Origin: Polaromonas sp.
GTDB taxonomy: Bacteria > Pseudomonadota > Gammaproteobacteria > Burkholderiales > Burkholderiaceae
DNA length: 36,771 nucleotides
Direction of reading: 5' to 3'
Assembly (NCBI GenBank): GCA_013823505.1
Contig: PNMH01000036.1
Location: forward strand, 1 to 36,771
Made by a program: the position numbers and the translations under genes. This document shows positions 17,130 to 25,273 of the stretch, piece after piece. The notes under the pieces were generated by a model. That model did no database searches. It had not been told where the DNA came from and worked only from the letters and a program-made list of their open reading frames with translations. The number at the start of each line of letters is the position of its first letter. Position 1 is the first letter of the stretch.

Positions 17130-17557
17130 GGCAAGCCGTGGTGTTGCACACCCACATGCCTTACGCCACCGCGCTCACGCTCACCCAAGACCGTGCACTC
17201 GACACCGCGCTGTCGCAGAACGCCATGCGTTTTCACGGCCGTGTGGCCATCGACCCGCACTACAACGGCCTGGCGCTGGACGCGGGCGAAGGCGAACGCA
17301 TCGCCCGCGCCATGGGCACAGCCGACATTGCCTTTCTGGCCAACCACGGCGTGGTGGTGTGCGGACCACGCATCGACCATGCGTTTGACGATCTCTACTA
17401 CCTGGAGCGCGCCTGCATGGCGCAGGTGCTGGCCCAGTCCACCGGGCGACCACTCAAGCCCGCCGACGCGGCCACCGCCGCGCATGTGGCCGGCCAGATG
17501 CAGAGCGAGCGGTTGCAATCCGAGTTGTTCTTCGAGGCTTTGCGCCGCACGGTCTGA
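17130..17557 (+). pseudogene. 5'-truncated class II aldolase/adducin remnant
   Basis: The frame ending at 17557 encodes the C-terminal part of a class II aldolase/adducin-family protein: AVVLHTHMPYATALT with its zinc-binding His-x-His, then QNAMRFHGRVA, NGLALDAGEGERIARAM, FLANHGVVVCG and the usual helical tail. The first 80-100 residues, which carry the substrate loop and the catalytic acid, are missing. Family similarity begins about 20 bases after the stop of the ABC fusion gene, with no plausible start except a GTG at 17072 inside that gene or an ATG at 17156 within the motif. It is probably a deletion remnant. The start coordinate marks where similarity begins. Confidence 0.75.
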
Positions 17558-17575
17558 AAGCAAGGGCCCCGGCGG

Positions 17576-17986
17576 CTAGGGGCTGGCAGCCGCCAGCGGC
17601 ATGACCAGGCCCGCTGCCATCTCTGCCGTGAGCGGTTTGACCAGATAGTGCTGGATGAGGCCGATGGATGCGGCCGTGGCCTGGTCCACCGACCAGGCCG
17701 ACGAGGTCAGCATGTTCAGCTGCAGCTCGGCCTGCGGGTGCAGCTGGTCGTTGAGCGCGCGCGCCACGTCAAAGCCATTCATTCCAGGCATGTTGATGTC
17801 GAGAAACACCACGGTGGGCACGCTCACCTGGTCTTGCAACAGGAAGTCGAGCGCGCGCTCACCACTTTCGAAGATCACGATCTCGCCACCAAAGCCGGCC
17901 TTGCGCAACGCCATCTGGTGGAAGAAGTTGTCGTTCTCGCTGTCGTCGATGAGGAGGATGCGCTGCACCGTCCGGTGTGTGTTCAT
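17576..17986 (-). CDS. CheY-like single-domain response regulator
   Basis: The product has 136 residues and consists only of a receiver domain. The acidic pocket (LLIDDSEND), phosphoacceptor Asp63 in FLDINMPG, the Thr/Ser of MLTSS and the lysine of LVKPL are all present, so it should be phosphorylated normally. There is no output domain. Its start overlaps the stop of the histidine kinase gene by four bases. It is strongly similar along its whole length to the receiver at 19675-20070, with Asp at the same position 63, which points to gene duplication. It may pass phosphate to another protein or bind a target directly. Confidence 0.9.
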   Translation of the reverse strand: MNTHRTVQRILLIDDSENDNFFHQMALRKAGFGGEIVIFESGERALDFLLQDQVSVPTVVFLDINMPGMNGFDVARALNDQLHPQAELQLNMLTSSAWSVDQATAASIGLIQHYLVKPLTAEMAAGLVMPLAAASP

Positions 17987-19650
17987 GCTGGCGGCCTTGC
18001 TTGTTCTGGCTCGATCGTCCGGGTATGGCCCGGCAGGATCACGGCGTAGGCGTTGCTGCCGTCGGACTTGAGTTCGATCTGCAGCTCCCCTTGGTGCAGA
18101 TCGATGATGTGGGAAGCGATGGACAGACCCAGACCGAGTTCGCGCACATCGTTCATGGCCCGCTTGCGGGCCCGGCGGGCCGACACCGGCGGGTTCTCGC
18201 GGACCTCGGGATCGACGGGGGGATGTGCGAGCACGGGCCGTCGGGTCGTGATGTCCACACGGTGGGTGAACAACGCCTCTTGTGACTGGATGGTCACCCG
18301 CAGACCCCGCGCCGGGTTCTGGCGCTGTGCCGAGATCAAGAGGTTCTCAAGAATGCTGCGGATGGCCAGGCGCAGGAGCGGTGCGTCGCCACGGATGCTG
18401 CCCGTCACCAACAGGTCGACTTCGGCGCCCACGGCATCCAGCTCACCGCCGATGGCCATGATGGCCTCGGCATAAATGCTGTGGGCCAGGTGCGGCTGCA
18501 TGCGCATGTCGCTGGTGTCCACCTCGCTGTAGAGGCGCAGGTCTTCCAGCACGCGCGAGAGCTTGGCGCTGGCTTCCTGGGCAATGCGCAGGCAGCGCAG
18601 CTCCAGCGGGTCGGCACGTTCCAGGGCACCCTCGGTCAGCACGCTCGTGGCGTTGGTGATGGCGTTCACCGGCTCCTTGAGGTCGTGCGAGACGCTGTAC
18701 ACGTATTTGCGGTTGGCCAGTCGCTTGGCCTGCAGTTCCTTGACGGCGTCGGCCAGCGCCCGTTCGCTCTGCTTGCGCTGGGTGATGTCGCGCGCACGCT
18801 CGACCGCGCCGTGCACCACGCCGGCATCGCGCGCGGGAATGTGCGTGACCTCCAGATAGCGTGTGCCCATGCCGGGGAAGTCCGTTTCCACCTCGAACTG
18901 CGACTCGATGCCTGCCAGCGCCTGGTTGATGCTGGGTTTGAACAAGGCCCGGTAACTCGTGGGATCGATCAGGTCCTGCACCCGCATGCCCATGATTTCC
19001 TGGGGTTCGAGGATCCAGTAGCGCTGGAACGACGGGTTCACGAACAGGTAGCGGTGCTCGCGATCGATGAAGGCGGCCATGTCGCGGCCTTCGTTGAGCA
19101 CATCGCGAATGATCTGCTGGCCCTTGACCAATTGCTCGACCATGCGCTCGGACTGCTCGCGGCGGCTGTGCTCATGTTCAAAAAGCTGCATGGCCAGATC
19201 GGCCAGGTGCTTGAGCATGCCGATCTGCTGGTCGTCCAGCTCGCGCGCCACGGTGTCCAGCACGCACACCGTGCCCAGGGCTGCACCACTGGCCGAGACG
19301 ATGGGCGCGCCCGCGTAGAACAGCAGTTCTCCACTGCGCACCATGGCGTGGTTCTGAAAACGGACATCGCGGGTGGCGTCCTGTACCACCAGCACACCCT
19401 GCGGATCCAGGATGGCGTGGGCGCAGAACGACTCGTCGCGCGAGGTCTGCGCCAGCTCGATGCCGTGCCGCGCCTTGAACCACTGCCGGTTCTCGTCCAC
19501 CAGCGAAATGAGGGCGATCGGCGTGCCGCAGATGCCGGCAGCCAGCGTGGTTAGGCTGTCAAACGCCTGCTGCGGCAAGGTGTCCAGAATCCTGAGGCGC
19601 CGCAGCTCGGCCAGGCGATCGTTTTCGTTGGCCGGGATCGGGCTGGGCAT
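17983..19650 (-). CDS. GAF-PAS histidine kinase with degraded ATP-binding domain
   Basis: The product has 555 residues from the ATG at 19650; a GTG at 19668 is an alternative start, and neither has a good ribosome binding site. A GAF domain (about 20-160) begins with the typical NENDRLAELRRLRILDT. A PAS domain follows (about 185-290), then a dimerisation domain with His322 in SVSHDLKEP. In the C-terminal part, the N-box reads ENLLISAQR, lacking the second Asn, and no DxGxG motif is found; only GLGLS remains. Membrane segments are absent, so it is a cytosolic sensor. It lies between two similar receivers in one operon and may act as a phosphatase or scaffold. Confidence 0.87.
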   Translation of the reverse strand: MPSPIPANENDRLAELRRLRILDTLPQQAFDSLTTLAAGICGTPIALISLVDENRQWFKARHGIELAQTSRDESFCAHAILDPQGVLVVQDATRDVRFQNHAMVRSGELLFYAGAPIVSASGAALGTVCVLDTVARELDDQQIGMLKHLADLAMQLFEHEHSRREQSERMVEQLVKGQQIIRDVLNEGRDMAAFIDREHRYLFVNPSFQRYWILEPQEIMGMRVQDLIDPTSYRALFKPSINQALAGIESQFEVETDFPGMGTRYLEVTHIPARDAGVVHGAVERARDITQRKQSERALADAVKELQAKRLANRKYVYSVSHDLKEPVNAITNATSVLTEGALERADPLELRCLRIAQEASAKLSRVLEDLRLYSEVDTSDMRMQPHLAHSIYAEAIMAIGGELDAVGAEVDLLVTGSIRGDAPLLRLAIRSILENLLISAQRQNPARGLRVTIQSQEALFTHRVDITTRRPVLAHPPVDPEVRENPPVSARRARKRAMNDVRELGLGLSIASHIIDLHQGELQIELKSDGSNAYAVILPGHTRTIEPEQARPPA

Positions 19651-19674
19651 GGTGGGATGCGGGTGCACGGGGGC

Positions 19675-20070
19675 TCAGGACAGATCGATCAACGCCGCCG
19701 CCGTCTCCCGCGTCAATGGCTTGACAAGGTAGCTCTGGATCAGGCCGATCGAGTCGGCCGTGGCCTTGTCGACCGACCACGATGACGACGTGAGCATGTG
19801 CAGCTGCAGCGGCACACCGGGATCGAGCTGCTGCTCCAGCGTGCGGGCCAGCTCAAAACCGCCCATGCCGGCCATGTTGATGTCCATGAACACCATGGTG
19901 GGCACGCTCACACGGTCGCGCAGCAGGAACTCGAGCGCATCTTCACCCTTGTCATAGATCTTGATCTCGCCGTCGAAGCCGCACTTGCGCACCGCGATGT
20001 CGTGGAAAAAGTTGTCGTTGTCGCTGTCATCGACCAGGATGACGCGCTGGGTGTGGGTGTTGCTGTGCAT
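19675..20070 (-). CDS. CheY-like single-domain response regulator (paralogue)
   Basis: The product has 131 residues from the ATG at 20070; the frame stays open to 20157 but the added residues do not resemble a receiver. It has ILVDDSDND, phosphoacceptor Asp63 in FMDINMAG, MLTSS and LVKPL, so all catalytic residues are present. It differs from the receiver at 17576-17986 mainly in surface positions (for example KGEDALEFLL against SGERALDFLL). It precedes the GAF-PAS kinase by 24 bases. Three short hairpins occupy the 138 bases upstream. Confidence 0.9.
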   Translation of the reverse strand: MHSNTHTQRVILVDDSDNDNFFHDIAVRKCGFDGEIKIYDKGEDALEFLLRDRVSVPTMVFMDINMAGMGGFELARTLEQQLDPGVPLQLHMLTSSSWSVDKATADSIGLIQSYLVKPLTRETAAALIDLS

Positions 20071-20120
20071 GGTGAGGTTCTCGGAGCACAAGCGGGTGCC
20101 TGCTCTTGAACCCAATGTAG

Positions 20121-20194
20121 GCAGCGGCTCATGCGCTGCAGGTGTCATAAGACACAAGCCCTGGCCGAATGGTTCAACCCATCGTGCAATGGGT
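20121..20194. promoter_or_regulatory. Three consecutive perfect hairpins upstream of the receiver gene
   Basis: Within the 138-base gap are GCAGCG/CGCTGC (20121-20139, seven-base loop), GTGTC/GACAC (20142-20155, ATAA loop) and ACCCAT/ATGGGT (20177-20194, six-base loop). None is followed by a T-run on the minus strand, so these are not ordinary terminators. They may be operators or structures in the leader RNA. Confidence 0.4.
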
Positions 20195-20208
20195 CACGTG
20201 AACAAGAC

Positions 20209-20760
20209 CTAGATGAAACGCTCTATATAAATCAACGCACCTTCGTCGAAGTGGTCGAAGTTGCGGTGGATGGCGTGGGCGGCGCGGATGAGATCTGCCT
20301 CCACAAACCGCGGGCAGCCGATCGCCCAAAGTTGCAACGGGATATTGGCCGCTGCCGCGAGCATCGGCCCGCTGGGTGCCCAGAACAGCGTGCCGCTGTC
20401 GTGACCCACCCGCAGGTCCTGAAAGTTGTACTGGTAGCGGCGCGTGAACATCACCGCCACGAAACGCAGCGCCGCGGCCATGGCCACCGCTTGCGGCTGC
20501 CCGGCCGACACAAACTGGTGCTGCACGTACTGCATGCCCAGTTCCAGCGAAGGCAGGTCTTCAATGCCCGGGATCACCGGGTACCGCTCCAGGGCCTTGA
20601 GATCGGTCTGCAACTTGTTGCCCATGAGCTTGAGCGCGCGCCGCGAGGCCTCCACGAACAACAGGCGCGGCACCGGCTGGCAGGCCGCGTCCAGGTCGAT
20701 CTGCACCGCAGGGCCGGTGCTCTGGGGTTTGTGGTGACCGTCGCTGGATTCGGGGTTCAT
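20209..20760 (-). CDS. Conserved-looking hypothetical protein
   Basis: The product has 183 residues. I do not recognise the family. It has no signal peptide or membrane helix. The N-terminal 30 residues are polar; the remainder is a compact helix-rich sequence with the stretches LGMQYVQHQFVSAGQPQAVA and AAANIPLQLWAIGCPRF, rich in aromatic and His residues toward the C-terminus (HAIHRNFDHFDEG). Coding character is good and the frame fits the gene order. It begins 23 bases after the YjfB-like gene and is followed by the receiver-kinase-receiver set, so a signalling or motility link is possible from context only. Confidence 0.65.
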   Translation of the reverse strand: MNPESSDGHHKPQSTGPAVQIDLDAACQPVPRLLFVEASRRALKLMGNKLQTDLKALERYPVIPGIEDLPSLELGMQYVQHQFVSAGQPQAVAMAAALRFVAVMFTRRYQYNFQDLRVGHDSGTLFWAPSGPMLAAAANIPLQLWAIGCPRFVEADLIRAAHAIHRNFDHFDEGALIYIERFI

Positions 20761-20783
20761 GGCGGTGCGTGCGGCAAGAGGCC

Positions 20784-20987
20784 TCAGGCCAGCAAGTTGA
20801 GCTGTGTGCCCACGTTGCCAGTGGTGGCCAGAGGCAGGTCGCCGGTGACGCTTTGCAGCAGCGACAGGGTGCCCGCACCCTGCATGTCCATGGCCTTTTT
20901 CATCACGGCCAGCTGCACCTCCTGGGCGATGTTGGCCTGTTGGGCGGCGACGACAGCGCCAACCATTGCTGCGGGAGAGACGTCCAC
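20784..20987 (-). CDS. YjfB-family putative motility protein
   Basis: The product has 67 residues and matches the YjfB_motility family: an N-terminal VSPAAMVGAVVAAQQANIAQEVQLAVMKKAMD helical pattern, then a short Leu/Gly-rich end (GTQLNLLA). The function is not established; members in Bacillus are tied to motility regulons. The start is a GTG at 20987 with AGGA six bases upstream. Directly upstream lies a nested hairpin, at 20996-21031, whose loop contains a second, stronger AGGAGGT sequence. It precedes the hypothetical 183-residue protein. Confidence 0.8.
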   Translation of the reverse strand: MDVSPAAMVGAVVAAQQANIAQEVQLAVMKKAMDMQGAGTLSLLQSVTGDLPLATTGNVGTQLNLLA

Positions 20988-20995
20988 GGGGGTTC

Positions 20996-21031
20996 CTGGT
21001 GAATGGAGATACCTCCTGTATCGGTCACCAG
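20996..21031 (-). promoter_or_regulatory. Nested hairpin just upstream of the yjfB-like start
   Basis: CTGGTGA (20996-21002) pairs with TCACCAG (21025-21031), and inside it GATAC (21008-21012) pairs with GTATC (21018-21022). In minus-strand RNA the apical loop reads AGGAG, and the lower stem ends within the ribosome binding site of the GTG start. Folding could therefore affect translation. Confidence 0.5.
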
Positions 21032-21072
21032 GGCCGGATCTTGATATCGAACCGGGTTACGGGCTTCAGGGG

Positions 21073-22407
21073 TCAGGCAAACGCCCGTTCCATTTCACGG
21101 CGGAATTTCACCGCTGTGGCGTCGGCATCGAACGCCACATCGTTCCAGCTCACGGCTTGGCCGGCCTTCACGGGTTTGAGCAGCTTCACGCCGTGGGCCA
21201 GGCCCAGGGGCAGGCCGCCCAGGGCCAGCGATTCCTGGGCGGGCAGCAACTTGCCGTACACGGTGTAGCCACCCTCGCCGTCGAGCATTTCGCCGGCCTT
21301 CAGATCGCGTTTGGCCGTGGCCACCACGTCGCCGTGCCAGCAGATGGGTGCGCCGGTGGCCTCCTGGCGCAGGCCGATGGACGCCACGGTGATGCCGAGT
21401 TCAAGACCGATCAGGTGGAACGGCTTGTACATGCTGGAATACCGCCCGCTGGGGTCGGTGATGAGGCCGTATTCCTTGAAGCAACGTGCCACGTAGTCGC
21501 TGTCGGCTGCGAAGGTCACGTACACGCCCCAGCGCAGATCGCGGAACACCGGGCGGGTGTCGCGCTCCACGCTGGAGATCACCTCCACCTGACCCCGCTG
21601 GTCCAGGATGCCGCCGTGCTCCCGGGGCTTGAGGATGCGCGCCAGATCGTCCACACCCACAGCGGGAAACTTCAAACCACTGGGTGCATTCAACCCGGTG
21701 GCGTTCGCCACCGCGGCCATCTCGATGGCGCTCTTGGTGCCGTCGAGAAAGCTGTTGAACATCTGCGGATTCATGCCGCCCTGGGCCGCGTCTTCGGCGG
21801 TCAGGCCGTAGTGGTTCCACACCGTGTCGGGCGTGCTCTCGTGGTACGAAGGCAGGTACTTCGTTCCCTTGCCCGCGGCCACCACCGAGAACCCCGCCGC
21901 CCGTGCCCAGTCGACCATTTCACAAATGAGCGCCGGCTGGTCGCCGTACGCCAGCGAGTACACGATGCCCGCCTCGTCGGCCTTGCGCTTCAACAGGGGC
22001 CCCGCCAGCGCATCGGCTTCCACATTCACCATCACGATGTGCTTCTTGAACTTGCAGCAAGCCAGCACATGGCCAATGCCCACGGCCGGGTTGCCCGTGG
22101 CGTCGATGATGATGTCCACAAAGGGCGACTCGATCAGCGCCATGTTGTCGTCGATGACGGCGGTGTTGCCCAGCTTCGCCGCCTGCTCCAGCGAGGTGGC
22201 GCTGAACGCCTCTGCTTTCCAGCCCACGTTCAGCAACGCGGCCTTGGCCCGCGAGGGCGACAGATCGGCAATGCCCACCAGGTGGATGCCCGGCGTGCGC
22301 GGCACCTGCGACAGGTACATGGACCCGAATTTGCCGGCGCCGATCATGCCCACACGAAGGGGTTTGCCCTCGGCGGCGCGCTGTTGAAGCTTGGAGAAGA
22401 GGTTCAT
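21073..22407 (-). CDS. SAF-domain NAD(P)-dependent oxidoreductase
   Basis: The product has 444 residues from the ATG at 22407, with AAGGA upstream. The N-terminal domain is a Rossmann fold with VGMIGAGKFGSMY, and IIDATGNP follows later, as in homoserine dehydrogenase-like and Gfo/Idh proteins. The C-terminal part is a SAF domain (KRDLKAGEMLDGEGGYTVYG), which leads databases to mislabel such proteins as FlgA-related. These proteins are predicted sugar-acid or homoserine-type dehydrogenases; the substrate is unknown. It is 85 bases upstream of the yjfB-like gene and may not share its transcript. Confidence 0.8.
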   Translation of the reverse strand: MNLFSKLQQRAAEGKPLRVGMIGAGKFGSMYLSQVPRTPGIHLVGIADLSPSRAKAALLNVGWKAEAFSATSLEQAAKLGNTAVIDDNMALIESPFVDIIIDATGNPAVGIGHVLACCKFKKHIVMVNVEADALAGPLLKRKADEAGIVYSLAYGDQPALICEMVDWARAAGFSVVAAGKGTKYLPSYHESTPDTVWNHYGLTAEDAAQGGMNPQMFNSFLDGTKSAIEMAAVANATGLNAPSGLKFPAVGVDDLARILKPREHGGILDQRGQVEVISSVERDTRPVFRDLRWGVYVTFAADSDYVARCFKEYGLITDPSGRYSSMYKPFHLIGLELGITVASIGLRQEATGAPICWHGDVVATAKRDLKAGEMLDGEGGYTVYGKLLPAQESLALGGLPLGLAHGVKLLKPVKAGQAVSWNDVAFDADATAVKFRREMERAFA

Positions 22408-22649
22408 GGTGTCCTTGTCAGTCGGTGCGAAATCGGCCTGAGGAATTCTGCACCGGCCGGGTGTTGGCGGTGGGCCAGGGACTGACGGGATTGCAGCCTT
22501 CGGAGGGCGTGGGCCCAGACGACGGCAAGGCCCTATATGCAAGATGGTTAAGAGGTTCCAAATTTTTTGAATATGTAAGTATGGTTTCACGCAATGTGGC
22601 GATAGCGTTTTGTGAGCAAGCCCAACTGAAGCCATAGTCAGGAGCCAAC
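22408..22649. promoter_or_regulatory. Divergent intergenic region with AT-rich core
   Basis: This 242-base region lies between the SAF oxidoreductase and the methanogen-output-domain gene. Bases 22540-22590 are clearly AT-rich (CAAATTTTTTGAATATG) in a GC-rich background, as in a promoter, and CAGGAG precedes the ATG at 22650. I cannot define exact -35 and -10 boxes, and see no gene in it. Confidence 0.4.
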
Positions 22650-23180
22650 ATGACGTCCTCACCCCTTCCCTCGCCAAGCCAAGTGAGCGTCTCGCTGGAC
22701 CGCGATGTTTTCTTGCGATCGCTGGTGCGTGAGTTGGCGGGCACCCTTGAAAACGTGGTGGGCCTCAACGAAGCGTCGGGTTTCATCAGTGTGGTGGGGC
22801 AGCGGATCGGAGAATGGCTCGACGCTGAATACCGCCAGGCTCTGGGGACTGCACAGCTGAACCAGAAGCAAGTGGCTGAAGTCCTGGTGGACCTCAAGCG
22901 TCGAATCCAGGGCGACTTTTATTTGATCGAATCCGACGAGCATCGCATCGTTCTGGGCAATCGTGCCTGCCCCTTCGGTGACAAGGTGTTGGGGCGTCCG
23001 TCCATGTGCATGATGACCTCGAACGTGTTTGGCACCATCACCGCGCAGAACCTCGGAAGGTCCAAAGTGGTGCTGCAACAGACGATTGCCTCCGGCTCGC
23101 CAACCTGCCGGGTCGTCATTTACCTCAAACCCAGCGCAGAGGCGGATGCTGCGGACGGACGAGAGTACTTCCGCGTCTGA
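22650..23180 (+). CDS. Methanogen output domain 1 (MetOD1) protein
   Basis: The product has 176 residues. The sequence pattern with [27 protein letters not shown], then [25 protein letters not shown] and a final strand [10 protein letters not shown] fits the methanogen output domain (MetOD1). Three cysteines (NRAC, SMCM and PTCR) are notable, and the first two are the conserved pair of the family, which may bind a ligand or metal. These domains are usually attached to sensor or receiver modules; here the domain stands alone. The ATG at 22650 has CAGGAG upstream. The hybrid kinase gene follows after 13 bases, so the two probably form a signalling pair. Confidence 0.75.
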   Translation: MTSSPLPSPSQVSVSLDRDVFLRSLVRELAGTLENVVGLNEASGFISVVGQRIGEWLDAEYRQALGTAQLNQKQVAEVLVDLKRRIQGDFYLIESDEHRIVLGNRACPFGDKVLGRPSMCMMTSNVFGTITAQNLGRSKVVLQQTIASGSPTCRVVIYLKPSAEADAADGREYFRV

Positions 23181-23193
23181 GAACGCCGGCCAG

Positions 23194-25245
23194 ATGAATT
23201 TCCCCTCCCAAGCCTGCGTCCGGATGTTCGAGGTGCATCCGGACGCCCACTGGCTGCTGGACGAACGTGGTGTGCTCCAACACGCCAACAGAGCCGCTCT
23301 GCACCTGATGGGAAACCTGGCCCAGGTTCCCGTTGGCGAGAACATCGCCAACCTGGTCGCTGACGGGCCCTCACACTGCGCAGACCTCATCCGCCAGGGC
23401 ATGCGCAGCTCTGTTCCCACGCCTGCGCGCCTGCGTTTGCGCACTCGCGATGCGGCTGAAGTGGCCCGCAGATGCGAAATCGCGCTTCTCACCCCCGCCT
23501 CTGAAGGGGCACCCGCCCTGCTGTGGTGCAGGTTCCTGGAACAGGGTTTGGGAAAGAACCAGTTCGAAGTTCTCAATCAACAGATCCAAAGTTTGAAGCG
23601 TGAAGTCGGCAGACGCCAAGCCGCCGAATCCGACATGCGCCAGCAGAGCGAATGGCTGGAAACGGTGTTGCTCGGCATCGCCGAGGGAGTCATTGCCACC
23701 GATCTGGATGGCTGCGTGCTGTTCATGAACCAGGTCGCGGCCGAGTTGACCGGTTGGCCCAGGGCCCTCTCGATGGGTCGCATGGTCACGGATGTGGTCC
23801 AGCTGATTGCTCTGGATGGTTCAGGGTCGAGGAAGGACGTTGTCGCCAACCTGGGGCAACTCTCGGGACTCGACCCGACCCAGAGGCGTCTGCAGCTCGT
23901 CGATCGAGGCGGGGCCACCCGCCTGGTGCAGGTTTCCCTTTCTCCGCTGACCAGCGAGTTTGGCGTTCGCCGCGGTACGGTGCTTGTTCTGCGCTCGGTT
24001 GAAGACGAAGTGAAGGCCGAACGTGAACGGCTGGCCCTGGAGCATCAGCTGCGTGAATCCCAGAAGATGGAGGCTTTGGGAACCATGGCCGGGGGCATCG
24101 CGCACGACTTCAACAACATCGTTGCCGCCATCCTGGGCAATGTCGAGCTGGCACTTGAAGACCTCACACCGGAGTCGGAGGGCAGGGTCAGCCTGCTTGA
24201 AATTCGCAAGGCGGCTCGCCGGGCGCGTGACATGGTGCAACAGATTCTCACGTTCAGCCGCCGGCAGGACAACACCCGCGCTCCCGTCGCGGTGCAAACG
24301 CTCCTGCAAGAGGCTCAAAGCATGCTGAAGGCCGCGCTGCAACCCGAAGCACAGTTGGAGATTCATGCCGACGAACACCTTCCACCGATCTGGGCCAACG
24401 CAACGCAGATCGAACAGGTGTTTCTCAATCTCACGGGCAATGCCATGCAAGCCTTGCAAGGGCGCGCCTCAGGCAAGGTAGAGGTCCAAGTGCGCAGGTT
24501 TGACGGACGGCCTGCACCGAGCGATCCCGACGAGTATGAGGTGATCTCCATCGGCCCTGAATGGCCGGAAACCAGTTTGCGCATCCAGGTGAGCGACAAC
24601 GGCAGCGGCATGGATCCACCTACCCTCGCGCGAATTTTCGAGCCCTTTTTCACGACCAAGGCCATCGGAAGCGGGACGGGTCTGGGGCTTGCCGTGGTTC
24701 ACGGCATTCTGCGTGATCACCAGGCCGTGCTCAGGGTCAGAAGCGCGCCGGGCGCCGGCACCATGTTCACGATCTGGCTGCCGGGCATGATCGAATCCGC
24801 GGTTCAAAGTCAGGTGGTGCCCGACACCCCGGCGGCCATGGCTTCGTCAAGCGCAGGAGGCGACCCAGCTGCGCACGTTCTGTACGTCGATGACGATGAA
24901 TCGATGGCCTTTCTGGTGCAACGCTTCCTTGACCGCAATGGATACCGGGTCACCACCTGCACCAGCCCGGACGACGCCCTGAGGTGTCTTCGCTCTGCAG
25001 AAGACGAGTTCACGCTGTGCATCACCGACTACAACATGCCTGGCATGTCCGGGCTGACGCTTGCCAAAGAGATCAAGACACTCCGACCCCATCTGCCGGT
25101 TGCCATCGCATCCGGCTACATCAGTGACGAACTTCGCTTGCTGGCTCCCAAGGCCGGCATCGACGAGCTGATCTACAAGCCCAACTCCGTCGAAGAGTTG
25201 TGTCGCACCATCGAGCGCCTGATTGTGCGAGACGCCGCCTTTTGA
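23194..25245 (+). CDS. PAS-PAS hybrid histidine kinase with C-terminal receiver
   Basis: The product has 683 residues from the ATG at 23194; an ATG at 23146, inside the previous gene, is an alternative. A first PAS domain ([20 protein letters not shown]) covers about 10-125. A coiled coil and a second PAS ([20 protein letters not shown]) follow. The kinase core has His304 in GGIAHDFNN, an intact N-box (NLTGNAMQ), Asp468 in DNGSGMD and GTGLGLAV. The C-terminal receiver has DDDE, Asp612 in [11 protein letters not shown] and Lys662. No membrane segments are present, so it is cytosolic. It is the second gene after MetOD1. Unlike the kinase at 17983-19650, all catalytic motifs are intact. Confidence 0.92.
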   Translation: MNFPSQACVRMFEVHPDAHWLLDERGVLQHANRAALHLMGNLAQVPVGENIANLVADGPSHCADLIRQGMRSSVPTPARLRLRTRDAAEVARRCEIALLTPASEGAPALLWCRFLEQGLGKNQFEVLNQQIQSLKREVGRRQAAESDMRQQSEWLETVLLGIAEGVIATDLDGCVLFMNQVAAELTGWPRALSMGRMVTDVVQLIALDGSGSRKDVVANLGQLSGLDPTQRRLQLVDRGGATRLVQVSLSPLTSEFGVRRGTVLVLRSVEDEVKAERERLALEHQLRESQKMEALGTMAGGIAHDFNNIVAAILGNVELALEDLTPESEGRVSLLEIRKAARRARDMVQQILTFSRRQDNTRAPVAVQTLLQEAQSMLKAALQPEAQLEIHADEHLPPIWANATQIEQVFLNLTGNAMQALQGRASGKVEVQVRRFDGRPAPSDPDEYEVISIGPEWPETSLRIQVSDNGSGMDPPTLARIFEPFFTTKAIGSGTGLGLAVVHGILRDHQAVLRVRSAPGAGTMFTIWLPGMIESAVQSQVVPDTPAAMASSSAGGDPAAHVLYVDDDESMAFLVQRFLDRNGYRVTTCTSPDDALRCLRSAEDEFTLCITDYNMPGMSGLTLAKEIKTLRPHLPVAIASGYISDELRLLAPKAGIDELIYKPNSVEELCRTIERLIVRDAAF

Positions 25246-25273
25246 ACGGCGTGCCGGCAAGCGAGTGGTCTGC

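Noticed and set aside
17106..17579. An open frame starting at an ATG just after the transporter stop
   Set aside because: It is in a different frame from the aldolase similarity, and its translation is rich in Arg, Pro, Thr and Trp without any family pattern.
20131..22485. A 784-codon open frame on the plus strand
   Set aside because: It is antisense to the SAF oxidoreductase, the YjfB-like gene and the hypothetical gene. The translation is low in complexity and has no domain.
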